This document shows positions 13,789 to 25,192 of a stretch of DNA of 64,000 nucleotides, piece by piece. The stretch covers positions 10,119,127 through 10,183,126 of the forward strand of contig CM041092.1 of NCBI GenBank assembly GCA_023079485.1. Reading direction: 5' to 3'. Source of the stretch: Archilochus colubris (Eukaryota; Chordata; Aves; Apodiformes; Trochilidae). How positions within the stretch are numbered: the first letter of the stretch is position 1; every line of letters starts with the position of its first letter. The notes below the pieces were generated by a model. That model was not told the DNA's origin and did no database searches. It saw only the letters and a program-made list of their open reading frames with translations. Both the position numbers and the translations under genes were made by a program.

Positions 13789-16700
13789 CTAACAGTATTC
13801 ACCTTGTCGTGTTAATCCTGTTTACTCAACTGAGCAGCACTTTTCATCAGCTCTTTTGTCCCTTCCAATAACTGTCTGCCATGACCTACTCCAAATCCTG
13901 ACTCAGCCTGCGGAGGTGGCAAAACTCAGAACTTCGAAGAGATGTTCCTGTCATGGACTTACCAGTTTTCTGTTAATAGAACTGGAAGAAAATGACAACA
14001 GCTCTCCCAAACCTCACCACAGCCATTTGCTGCCAGGAGAAAGAGCTGAGCACAACTCTGGTATGAGAGAATCTGTCCACAGAAGACCAGTACACTTGAT
14101 CCTCTTGACTTTACTGAGATGCAGCTAATGAGCAACAGATGGACTTCACCCAACGAGTATATCTGGGGAAGGTTAACAGTTTCCTCATATTTCTCATTCA
14201 GGAAGGACCAGGAAACTAAGGGAGTTTTGGTTGACACCCTTAATTTTACTATTGTTTTCTCCTCTGCCTCTATTTTGACAGATCTGCTTTGGCCATGCAT
14301 TCCATTATGCTTTACACACTGTAACCATGGCTCAGCCTGCAACACTAAATAAAATATGTTCAAATTAGGAAATGTTATGGGCTTGAATATATAACTGCAG
14401 ATCACTCTCTTGCTACCACTCAGCACAAAGGTACCAGTTTCCTTAGCAAAGCTCTGCAGCTCACTGTAACACCGTGTCAGCACCTTCTATAAAAAGCACC
14501 ATCAGATCTCACTTTTTACCTAATGAAGCAATAACATTTATTAACGTGCTGCTGACAGCCCTTGTAGTGATGCTGGTTTGCCCAACTTCCAGTTAAGGCT
14601 CTGTTTCTGACCAGCTAGCAAAGATGTACAAGGTGGCTGTCCCAATTCCCTTCATGGCACATTAGTCACCATCATTCTGTCAAGGGGAACTTACTTGATT
14701 AATCTTGCAGTACAGAGGTTCACCAGAGTGAGCCAGTAATAAATAAAAGACTTGAGGGAAAACAGCAAGAAGAGGAAAAGGAAGGAGAGAAAACAAAAGA
14801 GGACAGTAAAGCAAAAAATGCAGAATGAAGAGCAAAACTGTTGGGGACAAAGGGGAAGAAGAAGAAGAAGTAAAAGCTTTACTAGGAGCTTAGCATAGAC
14901 ACAAACCCAGTCCATCCTTTCCTTTTTAACATATTGAGAATAAAGATTTGACATTCACATTAAGTTTCTTTTGTTCTGAACTGAAAAGTTTGGATATGAC
15001 CAGCAGCCTGCTCATAAAAGCAACTCTTCAAGGAGGCAGAGAGACATGTTCTGTATTGAAGCCAACACAAAGCATCCATTTAAATCAATTTTCCCTGTTT
15101 CTGGCTACCCTAAAGTAAAAAGTGGTTTAGAATCTCACCTGAAGCCACTCTGCAGCCATATAATAATGCCTAGAATGGGGTGTAAAGTGTTGCACTGTAA
15201 TGTTACTCTGACAGTAGATTGCTTTTAACCACAGACCCTTTTCTTTGGGTAAGAATAGCCAGCTTCTCAAGTCCAGTAGATGGCAACAGCTCCTCTAATG
15301 CCTGAATAAAAGCATTTCCTACACTCTTCCATCCTCCTGATGTCCTTTACAGCAATGAGCCCCCAGTGTGCTTTAAGTAGAGCTAGAACTGAATGAGCTG
15401 AACTACTGCAAAAAATGTCTTCTCTAAATAAGGTCCTGGGTATAATGCAGCACACAGAGTTTAACTTCTGTGTTAAACCTAAGTGACTGACTAGTCTTTA
15501 CAGCCCACCATACATCAGAGCCTGGAGTTCAGTCTCTCCTGTCCCCAAGCTCCACACAGAGCTTCAGAGCTCTGCTGAAGGTAGTGCAGAGTAATGGCAC
15601 TCACCACTGGACTTTGCTCTGTGTTTAAAGACAACAAAGTTTTGACCTTGTGACTTTCAAGGCATTCAGGTGACCCATTGGCTTTAGAACAGACATTTAA
15701 CAAAGCAGGAATCCCTTCAATTTCTTCCTTTCTCTCATTTTCTAATCTGAACCACACAGATAACAGAGAAGATAGACATGTTAAAAGACAGGCAGGTATA
15801 TTCAGTTGCAAATCCTGGACTGATTTCTAGGGAGAGTTCAATGACTCCCTAGTTATCAGAAGACCATCAGAATTTGAACCCTTTTATCAGTGTGCTTTCA
15901 GGGCCAGTTCTGCAGCCCTAAGAGGCATCCCATTACACCAGGTCACTTTGCATTTGCACATTTAGGAGATACTGCAGAAAGCCTTGCTTGCCCACCCTTG
16001 GCTGATTAAGGCCAATGGCCCAAAGGCCATGCAAGCCTACTCTTAACTACCCCTTTTTATGTCTGAAAGCAACTGACAAACTCTTGCTCTGAAACACTCC
16101 TATATTAGGATTCATATCTCTCCATACTTCAGAACAGACAAATAATCCTTATTTAGTTCATGCAGGGGACTATCAGAGTCAGAGAAAACTGTAAATGGTA
16201 TTATGTGTCAGTTGCTTTCCCTGGATAGATCAAAACAGCTTTGTATATGGGCAAAACTGACAAGATGAGAAACCCACCAAGAGAAACAAGTGAAAAAATA
16301 GTATCAAGGCCTCTACTGCTGCAATAGACTTGGTAAGATTGATGCAAAAGAGTAGTTTGCGTTGTCCGTCAAAATCCTATAGAGAAATGCCCAGTTACAC
16401 AAAATTTACTTATTTCATGATACTCCAGGGACGTAGGCCTTGGGTTTTGTTGCTATTGAGGAGATCAATCATCACATCACTTCCAAGTTCCACAGTACAA
16501 AAAACACTGACACAACCTCTGAACATTGCTTTGTGCACACTCATCTCCATTTCTCTCTCTGGACAGTTCTTGCTGGCACAAGAAAACCTGCTTGGTTGTT
16601 GCAAAAAATCAAGATACATCAGACATCTGTCACCAGGGAAAAGCAGAACAGCATTTCCAAAAGCAAAGTGTAGGTCATTTATGGGGCAGCAGTGAGAACA

Positions 16701-17713
16701 ACTCCAAGATGCTTCATATCTATCTAAAATACAATGTACAGTAACGTCTTTGCACTGCAAGTCTGAGATCAGTGAGAAGCCCTGGCACAAACAGCGTCAC
16801 CCAGTAAGTAAAGATGATCACTGACCATACAAAACACATGAAGTGGGAGCTTCAAAGCTCTGGTTGCACATTAAAGCATCCCCAAGGTCAAGAGCAGCTT
16901 CTGCCAACAAGAGCAGACCAATGCTGTAGTCTGGGGCACCAAATCCCTCATCAAGTGTCAGGTTTGGTACCTGCCTGTATTCAGGGAGTATTTCCACCAT
17001 CTGACTACCTCTGGGTTTCTTTAATACATCCAGAATAACAGACAACCTTTTACAACTTTTTGCCCAAAGTTTACTACAAAAACCAAGAAATAAGTAAAGC
17101 AATCGGTAACACAAAACACCTTTTGTTACTAACCCGGTAAACTAGAACTGCAAACAGTTACCATTTCAAAAGGAGAGGGAAAAGCCAGATGTTTCCCTCT
17201 TCTAGAGGTGTCTGGAGGCAGGACAGGCTGCAAGGGAGATTTTAATCTGTTAGGAATCAACGTTTTAAAGACCAGAGCCTGTCAGGGAGCTTGAGTACTG
17301 CTCTGATCATCTGCATTGGCCAACACATTAAAGCACAGGCTGTCAGAGTGAGTTGACTTTCACGGTAATTTAGTACCACAACCTTTCTGTTAGCAGCCCT
17401 GCCCCTAAAACCAGGTTACATGTACCTTCCTAAAAGCTGCAAAACAGCGGGGGTTTGTGCAATGACCTCAAGAGTCACTTCTCTGTCTTGGAGCAGCTGT
17501 GTTCTCCCCAGGCTGGAAAGGAACAATGTCCTAGGAAATCATGGCAAACTCCATCACCATCTAGTTTGCTGCTACCATCACAAAAGTGTGACTTTAGTTC
17601 AATAACAGGGCAAACAAGGCTTCTGCATTGCAAATGTGAGCCTCACGCAATCAGTAAACCCACCTGGCTTCAAAATCATCTTTATCTCAGAATGTACAAA
17701 TGAGTTCTTTGAT

Positions 17714-17733
17714 AAAAAAAAAAAAAAAAAAAA
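17714..17733 (+). repeat. A20 homopolymer
   Basis: Twenty consecutive A's lie about 0.75 kb downstream of the Duet donor (on minus, a T tract). No retrotransposon body is recognisable beside it. Confidence 0.85.
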
Positions 17734-18465
17734 GGCATTTAAAAACTTAAGTCTTTTAAAAAAAAGACTCAAAAGAAAATGCAAGTTCTGTTTGGGACAT
17801 TTTTCTCGGCCATTCAGAGAAAAGGAAACACTGAAATACCACATATACATCTTCAAAAGATGTATATCAGAACAAGTTCAAGAGCCTTATGACAGACAGC
17901 ATAAAGTCTATAGACTGAGAGATCTTGAGTTCATTTTAAAAGCCAGATTGAAATTTTATTTTTACAGGGCACTCTAGCTGCTGTGGCTTTCCCACATCTC
18001 TCTCAGCTTTTCAGCTCAGCCAGCTTCCCCAGACCTTCCCACATCACCATTCAGAGATTTGTGAACTGTGAGAAACAGATGTTCTCAAAGCATTTCGCTG
18101 CTATCCAAGCCCAAGAAAGAGTAGGGAAATAAATAAAAAAAATAACAACAAAAAAAATCTCATTTAAGCAAATACTTCTCCCCGCCCTATTGACCTTGCA
18201 GTCCCAGGGTGTTTCCTTACCAGCAACGATAAAATGCATTCTGTCAACTTTAGCCTTCTTGCTCCCAGAGCCGTGGCCGCTTCCCCCGCCCCTCCAGGGG
18301 GTCCCAGCCGCCCTCCGACCTCACCGGCCCCTTCCCTGAGCTCGGCCCGGGACAGAGCCAGCGGCCGGCGGAGGGATGCTGCCTGCCTGCCCGGGGCACC
18401 GCTGAGCTCCGGTGCCTGCCCCAGCCCCCCGGGAAGCCGCTTCCCGCACCCCGGACCCCACCGAC

Positions 18466-18550
18466 CTTTGCAGGAGCAGCAACAGCAGCACTTCGCCAAG
18501 AGCCATCCTACACCGGAGCGGGCGGGATAGCCGCGCCTGCCCGCTTTCAT
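18466..18550 (-). CDS. KALRN: Kalirin Duet/TRAD-type alternative first coding exon
   Basis: This exon encodes a 28-residue N-terminus beginning MKAGRRGY and ending GWLLAKCCCCCSCK, plus one base (G) of the next codon. It closely parallels the 28-residue start of human kalirin isoform Duet (from memory, MKGGDRAY... GWLFAKCCCC...). That isoform lacks the spectrin repeats and first GEF and keeps the second (RhoA) GEF, Ig/FN3 and kinase domains. The exon ends at a GT donor (AAAG/gtcggt, GT at 18,465-18,464) in phase 1, matching the SH3 exon, so both can use one acceptor. The ATG has A at -3, and I see no upstream in-frame ATG before the frame closes. The exon sits in a CpG island, as expected for a first exon. 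The five-Cys run plus a sixth Cys is a likely palmitoylation site (inference). The next exon is not in the window. Confidence 0.88.
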
Positions 18551-18570
18551 GCTGCCTTCGGGCTGTTCAT
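18547..18570 (-). promoter_or_regulatory. Upstream ORF overlapping the Duet start codon
   Basis: A 7-codon ORF (MNSPKAA, stop TGA) starts 20 nt upstream of the Duet ATG in a different frame. Its TGA shares bases with the main start in an ATGA overlap. If this stretch is in the mature 5' UTR, ribosomes would meet this ATG first, so Duet translation would need leaky scanning or termination-reinitiation. The arrangement is read directly from the sequence; the regulatory effect is inferred. Confidence 0.6.
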
Positions 18571-18740
18571 GGCAAGGAGCCACCGGCCCGCTTGGGAAAA
18601 ACAACAACTCGCAGTTCGAAAAAAAAAAACCAACAAAAAGAAAATAATTAAAAATAAAAACGTAAAACCCGCCGCACTAAGCGGCCGAGCCGCTACCGGC
18701 CACGGCGCCCACAACCGCTGTCCCCGGCGCGCACCTCCGG

Positions 18741-18810
18741 GGGCGGAGAGGGGCGGAGCGGAGCGCGGCCGCGGACACTGCGCCGCCTTATGCAACGGGG
18801 CGGCGGGCGG
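18741..18810. promoter_or_regulatory. GC-box cluster in the CpG island
   Basis: Four GGGCGG cores occur in about 70 bp, at 18,741-18,746, 18,751-18,756, 18,798-18,803 and 18,805-18,810. These are consensus Sp/KLF-family sites, placed 190-260 bp upstream of the Duet ATG. Binding is inferred from motif and position only. Confidence 0.6.
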
Positions 18811-18987
18811 AGCGCCCTGCGCGCCCGCGCAACGCCCGCGGCCCCGGCCGGCCGGGAGGGAGAAGGGAGGGTGCCTGCGGCCAGACGGGACTCCCCCCTC
18901 CGGCTGGAAAGAAAAGGAATTTTCCTGGGGGAAAATGCGGTCTCTGCGCGCTTGCAGGCGGCTGGGGCCGTGCGGGCGGCACCCGAG

Positions 18988-18992
18988 ATTGG
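18988..18992 (-). promoter_or_regulatory. CCAAT box (minus strand)
   Basis: ATTGG on the plus strand gives CCAAT on the minus strand, about 180 bp upstream of the GC-box cluster in the direction of Duet transcription. It is compatible with NF-Y binding. The motif is short and its use is not established. Confidence 0.35.
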
Positions 18993-20764
18993 TAGAGAGA
19001 AAGAAAAACTGTCCGGGAGGAAGTTTGCTGAAGCGCTGATACGTTGTGGAGGGGGTTTCCTAGGAAGTTTCTAAAAGGCAAAACTTCTATTGCTGGGATG
19101 TTTTTTAAAGCTCACGACTTTTCTATTCTCAGTGCCATTCCTTAGCTGAAGCATCTGACAGCTAAAACTTTTTACGAGTAGTTGACATTACTGACCAGCC
19201 CTCTCCTCTGCCTCCTCTCTGCAGTAGCAGACCTGTCCGAAGCACTGTAGAGTAAATGCTCACCCTCCTGACACACGGACCAAGGTGCCCGAGATCCAGC
19301 ACAGCTTGCTCTGGAAGGTGCCAGCCTGTTAGTTAGGATTTCCCACCTAAAGCATGGAAAACGTGATGTCTCAGAAACATCCTGAACCTTGCTGCAGGCG
19401 GCTGGTAGGAGAGGTCGGGCAGGATTCCAGAGCGGCAGCATCACAGTGTTGCGCTCTCCCATCGAAAGCTGAACTAACCCAACGAGTTGCTTCTCCCAGG
19501 CGTAAATATGAACTGAGAGGGGACAGCAGAGAGGGACATGAGCTGTGCTTTGTGCTTCTTCATGCCAGCACTTCACCCTCAGTTGGCATGGCTGTACCAG
19601 TGCCACAAACTGGTGATCTAGACTAAGGCTTTTTGGGTTTTTGTGTAATGGCATTGGAGTAAGTGACACTCCTGTAAGGTCAAGTTCTATTTCTGGACAG
19701 GACATGAGGGCTGTGGCTTCAGGATGTGTTCACAAACCACCTTGGGTCTGTCTACTCACAGGTACCTACATAGTGGGTGCTGTTAGCCGGGGGGAGGCTT
19801 GTGCTGGGTGATTTCATGTAGTTGCCAGTTGGGAACCTGTGGACTCTTGAGCCATCCTGGCAGAGGGACCCAGTACCTGGTGCCTGCAGAGTGCCAGAAA
19901 CCCTCCCTGAGAGACTCCCTCACCACAACAGCAAATATGAAACCTTCCTGCTTCACTTAACTGTTCTTTGACTACAGCCTCACTAAGGACTGGCAACCTC
20001 TGAACAACCCTGAAGTACACAAAATTTTCCTGACAGTGCCCTTGATCACCAAGGAGCTTTTCAGTACTTAAGAATGAAGGGAGCCTTAGCTCTGTTTCCA
20101 TTCTGCTGTGTTTTGTCTTTCTTTGACTTGGGTCTTTGCCTATCTGGGAGATGCAAGAGAATGACTTGAAGGGTGGATTTGGTTCTTGTGCCTGCAGCAG
20201 GGAGATAGTATGTTCCACTGGAAGCAGAGACCACAGCTGCAGCTGGAGGAGGAAGAGCAGACTGGGACCCAGATAGGACCTTCCACTCTTCTGTGCCTCT
20301 CTCTTTCCCTATGGTTTGTTCCTGCCATGGTGCCCCATGCAGGTGGCTATGTGGCTACCTGAAGTGCCAGGCAGTAAGAAGGCACCAGCTTAGGGCCTCT
20401 GAGTGACTCTGGGAACTTTGCTTCATATTGCACCCCTCTTTTTTCTAATTTGCTCTGATACCACATCCACCTTCTGCCCTGTGTGTTGGCTGCCTCCTAC
20501 CTGAACCTAGCCAGCTTCATGCAAACAGAGAGAAGGGGTAAAGCTGGAATCTTGCTGTTCACTGGGCATCTGCCTGGGCAGGCAATATGGGCTGAGGCAG
20601 GAGCAGTCCGTGTGCAATGCCTGCCCTGCTCTTGGTAGGTTTTGAAAGGCATCATAGGAAAGTCTTTAAGACTCTATTTAAGAAACTAGGAAACATCCGA
20701 AAAGTAACATTTCACACCTATATTCTCATGGCTCTCAGAAGATACAGCCACTGCCAGGACTCAC

Positions 20765-20867
20765 CTCGGCGGCAGCAGCTGGGGCGGGCGGGACATGTGC
20801 GGAACCTCCAGGAGCAGCCGGAGGGGCCAGGGGACACCCGGGGAACACCCAGAGCAGGGCCAGGCAT
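20765..20867 (-). CDS. Candidate second alternative first exon of kalirin (speculative)
   Basis: A GC- and CpG-enriched block (about 20,760-20,920) ends on the minus strand at a near-consensus donor GAG/gtgagt (GT at 20,764-20,763). The frame that reaches this donor begins with ATG at 20,867 (G at -3), runs 34 codons starting MPGPALGV and ending in PSCCRR, and leaves one base (G). That is the same exit phase as the SH3 and Duet exons, and its Cys/Arg-rich end recalls the Duet N-terminus. I see no acceptor that would make it an internal exon. It lies 2.2 kb upstream of the Duet start. I know of no described kalirin isoform with this start, and the open frame could be chance. Confidence 0.25.
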
Positions 20868-22904
20868 GGCTGGGATGGGGGTCTGGTATTGCTGGGGTGC
20901 AACTGAGCCCCCGGGGCAGAGACAGAGGTTGAGAAAGACGGTGCCAAAAACTAGAACAGTGCTGGGGGGTGAAGCATCGATGAAAGTGCTCAGACAGCAA
21001 AGCTGGAGACTCTGGGGAGGGTTTTGAAGCAAGTTTGTAGCTCTTGTAATTGCAGCCAAACTTTAAAAAATAATGAAAGTGCAATCTCAGCTCTGAAAAA
21101 CTGTTTGCATAATTAAAACAGAACTGAAGTCCTTATCGTGGGGGGGAAGCAGGCTTCTCCATCCCCTATGTAGCAATATTCTAGCAAGTATTGTGAAGGC
21201 TGTAGCTAAAAAGTTACTCTTTAAAAATACATGTATCTATGCATGTTCCCTGTAATAATGCAATAAATATTTCACAAAATAAAACTGAAAGACATATTCT
21301 AATAATCACATCAGCTCCCATACAGCAGAAGAGAAGACATGGTGTGGGCACAGCCTAGCTGAGCTTCAGCACAGGCTGAGGAAGACTTGTCACCAGCATC
21401 AGTGAGAACTAGGCTGCCAACTGCGTTGAGTCTTCAGCTCCAAACAGGGAATTGGGCCTTTGGGAAGAAGTGTTGCAGAGACCACAAGGGGAGGGGAGAG
21501 GTATCTGCACAGCCCACTTGCCCTAGGTGAGGACTGAGGAGACGCTTGCCTGGGACTAGAAAGGATTCTCAACTTCACTTTCTATGTTGGCATTGTGTTT
21601 GTCTTGTTATTATTGGATGGAGCGCATTAACGTGTGATGTGTGATTCTGTGGTCCCTGAATAAGCTCTGAGTACCCTGACAAAGAAAGTATTCCTGCCCT
21701 TGCTCTAACCTGTAACTCAGTCACAGGAATTCTTTGAAGACAAGTCTGGCACCAGGCTCCAAACCCAACTGCTGTTATCTGCAGTGGAGAGACCAAAGAA
21801 ATTTCATGGGCCACATCCATTAGCAGTGTGCCTGTACTGTGGGCTGAGTGCAAGCCAGACAATGGAAGGGAAGTAATCTCAGCCTAATGTCAGCATGACA
21901 TGGAAATTAGTTATGTCTGCTTTTAAATGCATCTTTAGAAAGTTCTTAGGCATAGGAGTTTCTTTCATATGAAATCTGAGAAAGTCAGTAGCAATTATTT
22001 TTGCTGTGGAGGGGAAGGAAACACGTTCTAATATTTTGCCTAGTCCTCCCGTGTGAATTTTTGGGGTGAAAGATGGCACATGCCAATTTTTACTATCTCC
22101 AGTGCTCCCTCATACCTGCAGCAGCTATTTGATTTTCTTAGGTTATAAACCAAGGGACCTATCTGAGGGAAACACACGACAAAATAACTAGTGGATGTAA
22201 ACTTGCATGGCTTCATTTGGATCAACCTGGCCCAGATAGTCCTGGAGGTCTGCAATGCAGAACAGCAGCAACATTTCTGCCATAGTAAGAGGTGCTGTTT
22301 CCTTCCCCTCATCACTTCTATCGAGAGATGAATAATGTAATAGCCAGGAGCATCTGTTCCTTACTTATGCAAGTCAATCCTACATTGTGCTGTAGGGTGT
22401 AAAGTGATCTCTGCAGAAAATCCGTCCCTACGGGCATCACTATTACAGAGTAAGATGTATTATTGCTAATTTATTTTTTTAATCCAATGAAGCTTAAGTA
22501 TTAGCTACACATTTCTTAGGAAGGAATAGGAAACCAGCTATCTACTAGGAATAATTCATGGGTGGCAAAAAGAGGATGGATTCATACAGTTTTAAATACA
22601 TCATATAAATATATGATATGACTTGCAGAGAGATTCTGATAGTGCAAGGACATGCATGAAACTTGTTTTGTTAGGAGAGTTAGGTACTTCTGCAATTCAG
22701 CAGAGCAATTCAGGTGGTGCAGGACAGTAAACATGGATGTGCTTTGAACCACCCAGCGAGAAACATGAGGAGCAAGGATTTAGCAGAACCTGTTCTCTGA
22801 TTATGGTCTTGTTTCAGCTCATGGAGAAATCAAGAGTTACACAGAAGCTTAAGGAGCCCAGGAGATGCTAGCTAGTTGGTTTCACTACTGATCTTCCCAC
22901 TTGC

Positions 22905-23020
22905 TTTTGGGTGACTATAGCGGAAAAATTATCATTTCATGCCTCAACTTTCTTGTGTGCAATAAAAGGATATTAGCACTTCACATTCCCTTTAAAGTGC
23001 CCTGAAACAGGGATTAGACA
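22905..23020 (+). repeat. Possible ancient MIR/CORE-like SINE remnant
   Basis: The stretch tgggtgactat...tgcctcaactttcttgtgtgcaata...ggatattagcactt resembles the conserved core-to-3' part of old tRNA-derived SINEs (tgcctcagtttccccatctgtaaaatgggg...). It is too diverged to call a subfamily. Confidence 0.35.
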
Positions 23021-23398
23021 TCCTACAATGAACAACAAGAACCACTGTCATTGTTTGATGTGTCTTGAAATGAGCGTGGCAAAAATATGGTTCTAACATT
23101 ATTGGCTTTTGGATTTTGTATTAAAAAGCAACTTGATCAATATGTCTTGCCTGCAAATGCTACTCACAAACCCAGCTAAATCAGAACAATTGGAGGGGAA
23201 GCAGACTGGCAGAGTGAAGCAGTCCTTGCCCAACCAGCACATTTTCAGTACATTATTCTTGGCTCTGGCTCCAGCTATGTTCAACAGCACTAAACATTCA
23301 TTAGATTAAATCAAATGAACCACATTCTTTAAAAATAGCCAGAGCCTTGTCTTGCCAGTTGGAAAAAACAACAACTTTATTGGGTACTAAAACAGATC

Positions 23399-23427
23399 AA
23401 ATAAATTAAAAATAAATAAATAAATAG
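23399..23427 (+). repeat. (AAAT)n simple repeat
   Basis: The block has aaataaat units over about 29 bp with one interruption. Confidence 0.85.
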
Positions 23428-25094
23428 AGTCATATTCCCTTCTAGTGCAAGGGAGCACAATTCCAAGGAGAGGTTTTTGGCTCCTCAGTTCAGCACAGTG
23501 GTAGGTAAAAAAAGAACATTCTCAACTAGCTAAAACAAACAAATTAAGAAGAAATATAGACAGTCCAGCACAAACTCCACACTGAACTCCATTGTAAGCG
23601 TATGTTCAGCAAATGTTAGAATATATCATTCCTGATCCCTCTGCTGTAGACATCAGCACAGGATGGCGTTATAGCAATTTAGAAGAGTTGCCATGACCAA
23701 ACAGCATCCTGGCCCACCAGCTCTGCTCTACTGTAAAGCTTTAAAAGCCACAGCCAGAGCTGTCTGCTCTGCTGATATGGACCCCATCTTTATGTACTCT
23801 CCTAAGCATCACAAGTCCCCTACTGACACTATCCTTTCTTTCTTTCCTAATTTTCAACTCATCGTTTTTCTGCATCTTATAAAAAAGGAAGAGGCTGGAA
23901 AAAAAAAAAAAAAAGGTGTTGCATGGAGACTTATTCCCAAGTGTTTTTGAAAGATCAACAAATAAAGAGCACAGGGTGGAGGATAGCTGTAGAGCAGACT
24001 GCAGAACACACTTACCTTCATGTGATTGAGCCTATTTCAAGGGAATTTAAGAGTTGCTCTCCAAATACTCACATAGGTATCATCTAGGAGAGTTTCCCTC
24101 ACTCTTGGGAGCACACAGACCTGCAGAACACGTGCCCCTTCAATTTACAGCCTAACTCTGCTTCTCAGATATCTCAAAACAGATTTCTACATCGTCCAGT
24201 TTCTCTGGTTTCCCGGGAACAGGACCAATTCCACTCTATGTACAGCTTCTTCCAAAGCAGTAACCATTTGCTGACAGTGAGTTGCTTAAGAATACAGTTG
24301 CTAAGAATACAGTTAGAAGCTGGTGCAGAGTCCTGCTCTGCTGCATTCCTCTGAGACCTCAGGGGAGGTTCACCTGTCCCTGGACTGCTTCAGCAAGACC
24401 TTGTGTGAGCAGAGAGGACTTGTCTGACCCACCATCAGCACCACCAGATGAGTCTGCAACAAAGAGCCTCACCTCACAAACCAGTTCAACATAGCTGGTC
24501 CAGTAAGTGGAGCCAGGTGCCACATAATGTTAGTATGGTATTGATTGGTTGTTGGAGAGCTACACCTGATGGTGGACAGATGTTCAGGTTGGATGGATCC
24601 TGAACAAGCTACTGATCAGAAGAAAAACCTCAACCCTTCAGCAGAAAAGAGTGAAATAAAAATTTAAAGCAGGTCTAGCGTTCATTTCCTGAAGCACTTA
24701 TCTTCATTGCAGCAGACACTATCTTTGGGGAGTTACTGCAATACCCAATGATGGAAGACGCAAAGCATTAAAGTGCTGCCTTTTGGACATGTGTTGGCTC
24801 CTGTCGTACTGTGCTGGGCCTCAGTGGGGAAATCAGGAGCCCAGTACAGCCCATCCTGGTCTGCTTTCCAAGACAAACAGGAGCCTCACCCACTGGTGCA
24901 TAACAAAGGTGAGTTGCTATTTTAGCAGCTACAGACTAATAGTGTAACAAAAGTCTACCTGACCTGCCTGTCTCAACTTGCCTGAGGTTGTTCCATTTGG
25001 ATGGTAGAAGCCACAGATAATTTTCTCTTTAGATAGCATTTCTTCTTCTCTAGAGTAATTTATTACCTGTTGGGTTTTTGTGCTGGTGTTCGCT

Positions 25095-25192
25095 CATTCT
25101 TTCTTTCTCTCTCTTTTTCTTTCTTTTTTTTTTTTTTTTTTTTTTTTCTTTCTCTTCTCTTTCTTTCTCTTCTCTTTCTTTTCTGTCTTTCT
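25095..25192 (+). repeat. Long pure polypyrimidine (CTTT/T)n tract
   Basis: About 98 bp of nearly uninterrupted C/T includes 24 consecutive T's at 25,124-25,147, with ctttctttctctt units either side. It is likely length-variable. Confidence 0.9.

Larger units (their letters stand above)
1..18465 (-). other. KALRN: KALRN intron downstream of the Duet exon
   Basis: No exon I can defend is present. I looked on the minus strand for the next kalirin exon, which should begin in phase 1 with a DAY-SHSSSEN-like start and contain a LKKWLTSP-like stretch, and did not find it. The intron therefore probably exceeds 18.4 kb. The only definite contents are simple repeats (6.8, 11.6, 12.3, 13.8, 14.86 and 17.7 kb). 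The GC-richer stretches near 0.45-0.72 kb and 5.5-5.8 kb show no recognisable product on either strand. Confidence 0.6.
18265..19030 (-). promoter_or_regulatory. KALRN: CpG island, internal KALRN (Duet) promoter
   Basis: This is the only strong CpG island in the window, in an otherwise AT-leaning intron. CpG dinucleotides are dense, especially at 18,270-18,560 and 18,660-18,990. It covers the Duet first coding exon and extends about 480 bp upstream on the minus strand. It contains several GC boxes and one minus-strand CCAAT box. An AT-rich tract at 18,618-18,663 interrupts it between the GC boxes and the start codon. The transcription start is not visible; I expect it within about 18,580-18,900. 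Divergent plus-strand transcription is possible, but no plus-strand gene is supported. Confidence 0.85.

Noticed and set aside
13796..14128. Strong splice-acceptor look-alike (T17, ctaacag) followed by an open frame on the plus strand
   Set aside because: I found no convincing donor and no known product. T-run plus CAG occurs by chance next to homopolymers.
13959..14483. 174-codon open frame on the minus strand
   Set aside because: There is no domain, no compositional sign of coding and no exon boundaries. The overlapping plus-strand frames are equally open.
18790..19074. Plus-strand open frames in the CpG island
   Set aside because: High GC depletes stop codons, and no start context, splice site or homologue supports a divergent protein gene.
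19172..19705. 177-codon open frame on the minus strand just upstream of the Duet CpG island
   Set aside because: It has no recognisable domain and no matching splice sites, and a plus-strand frame overlaps it. This is consistent with a chance open frame in GC-moderate DNA.
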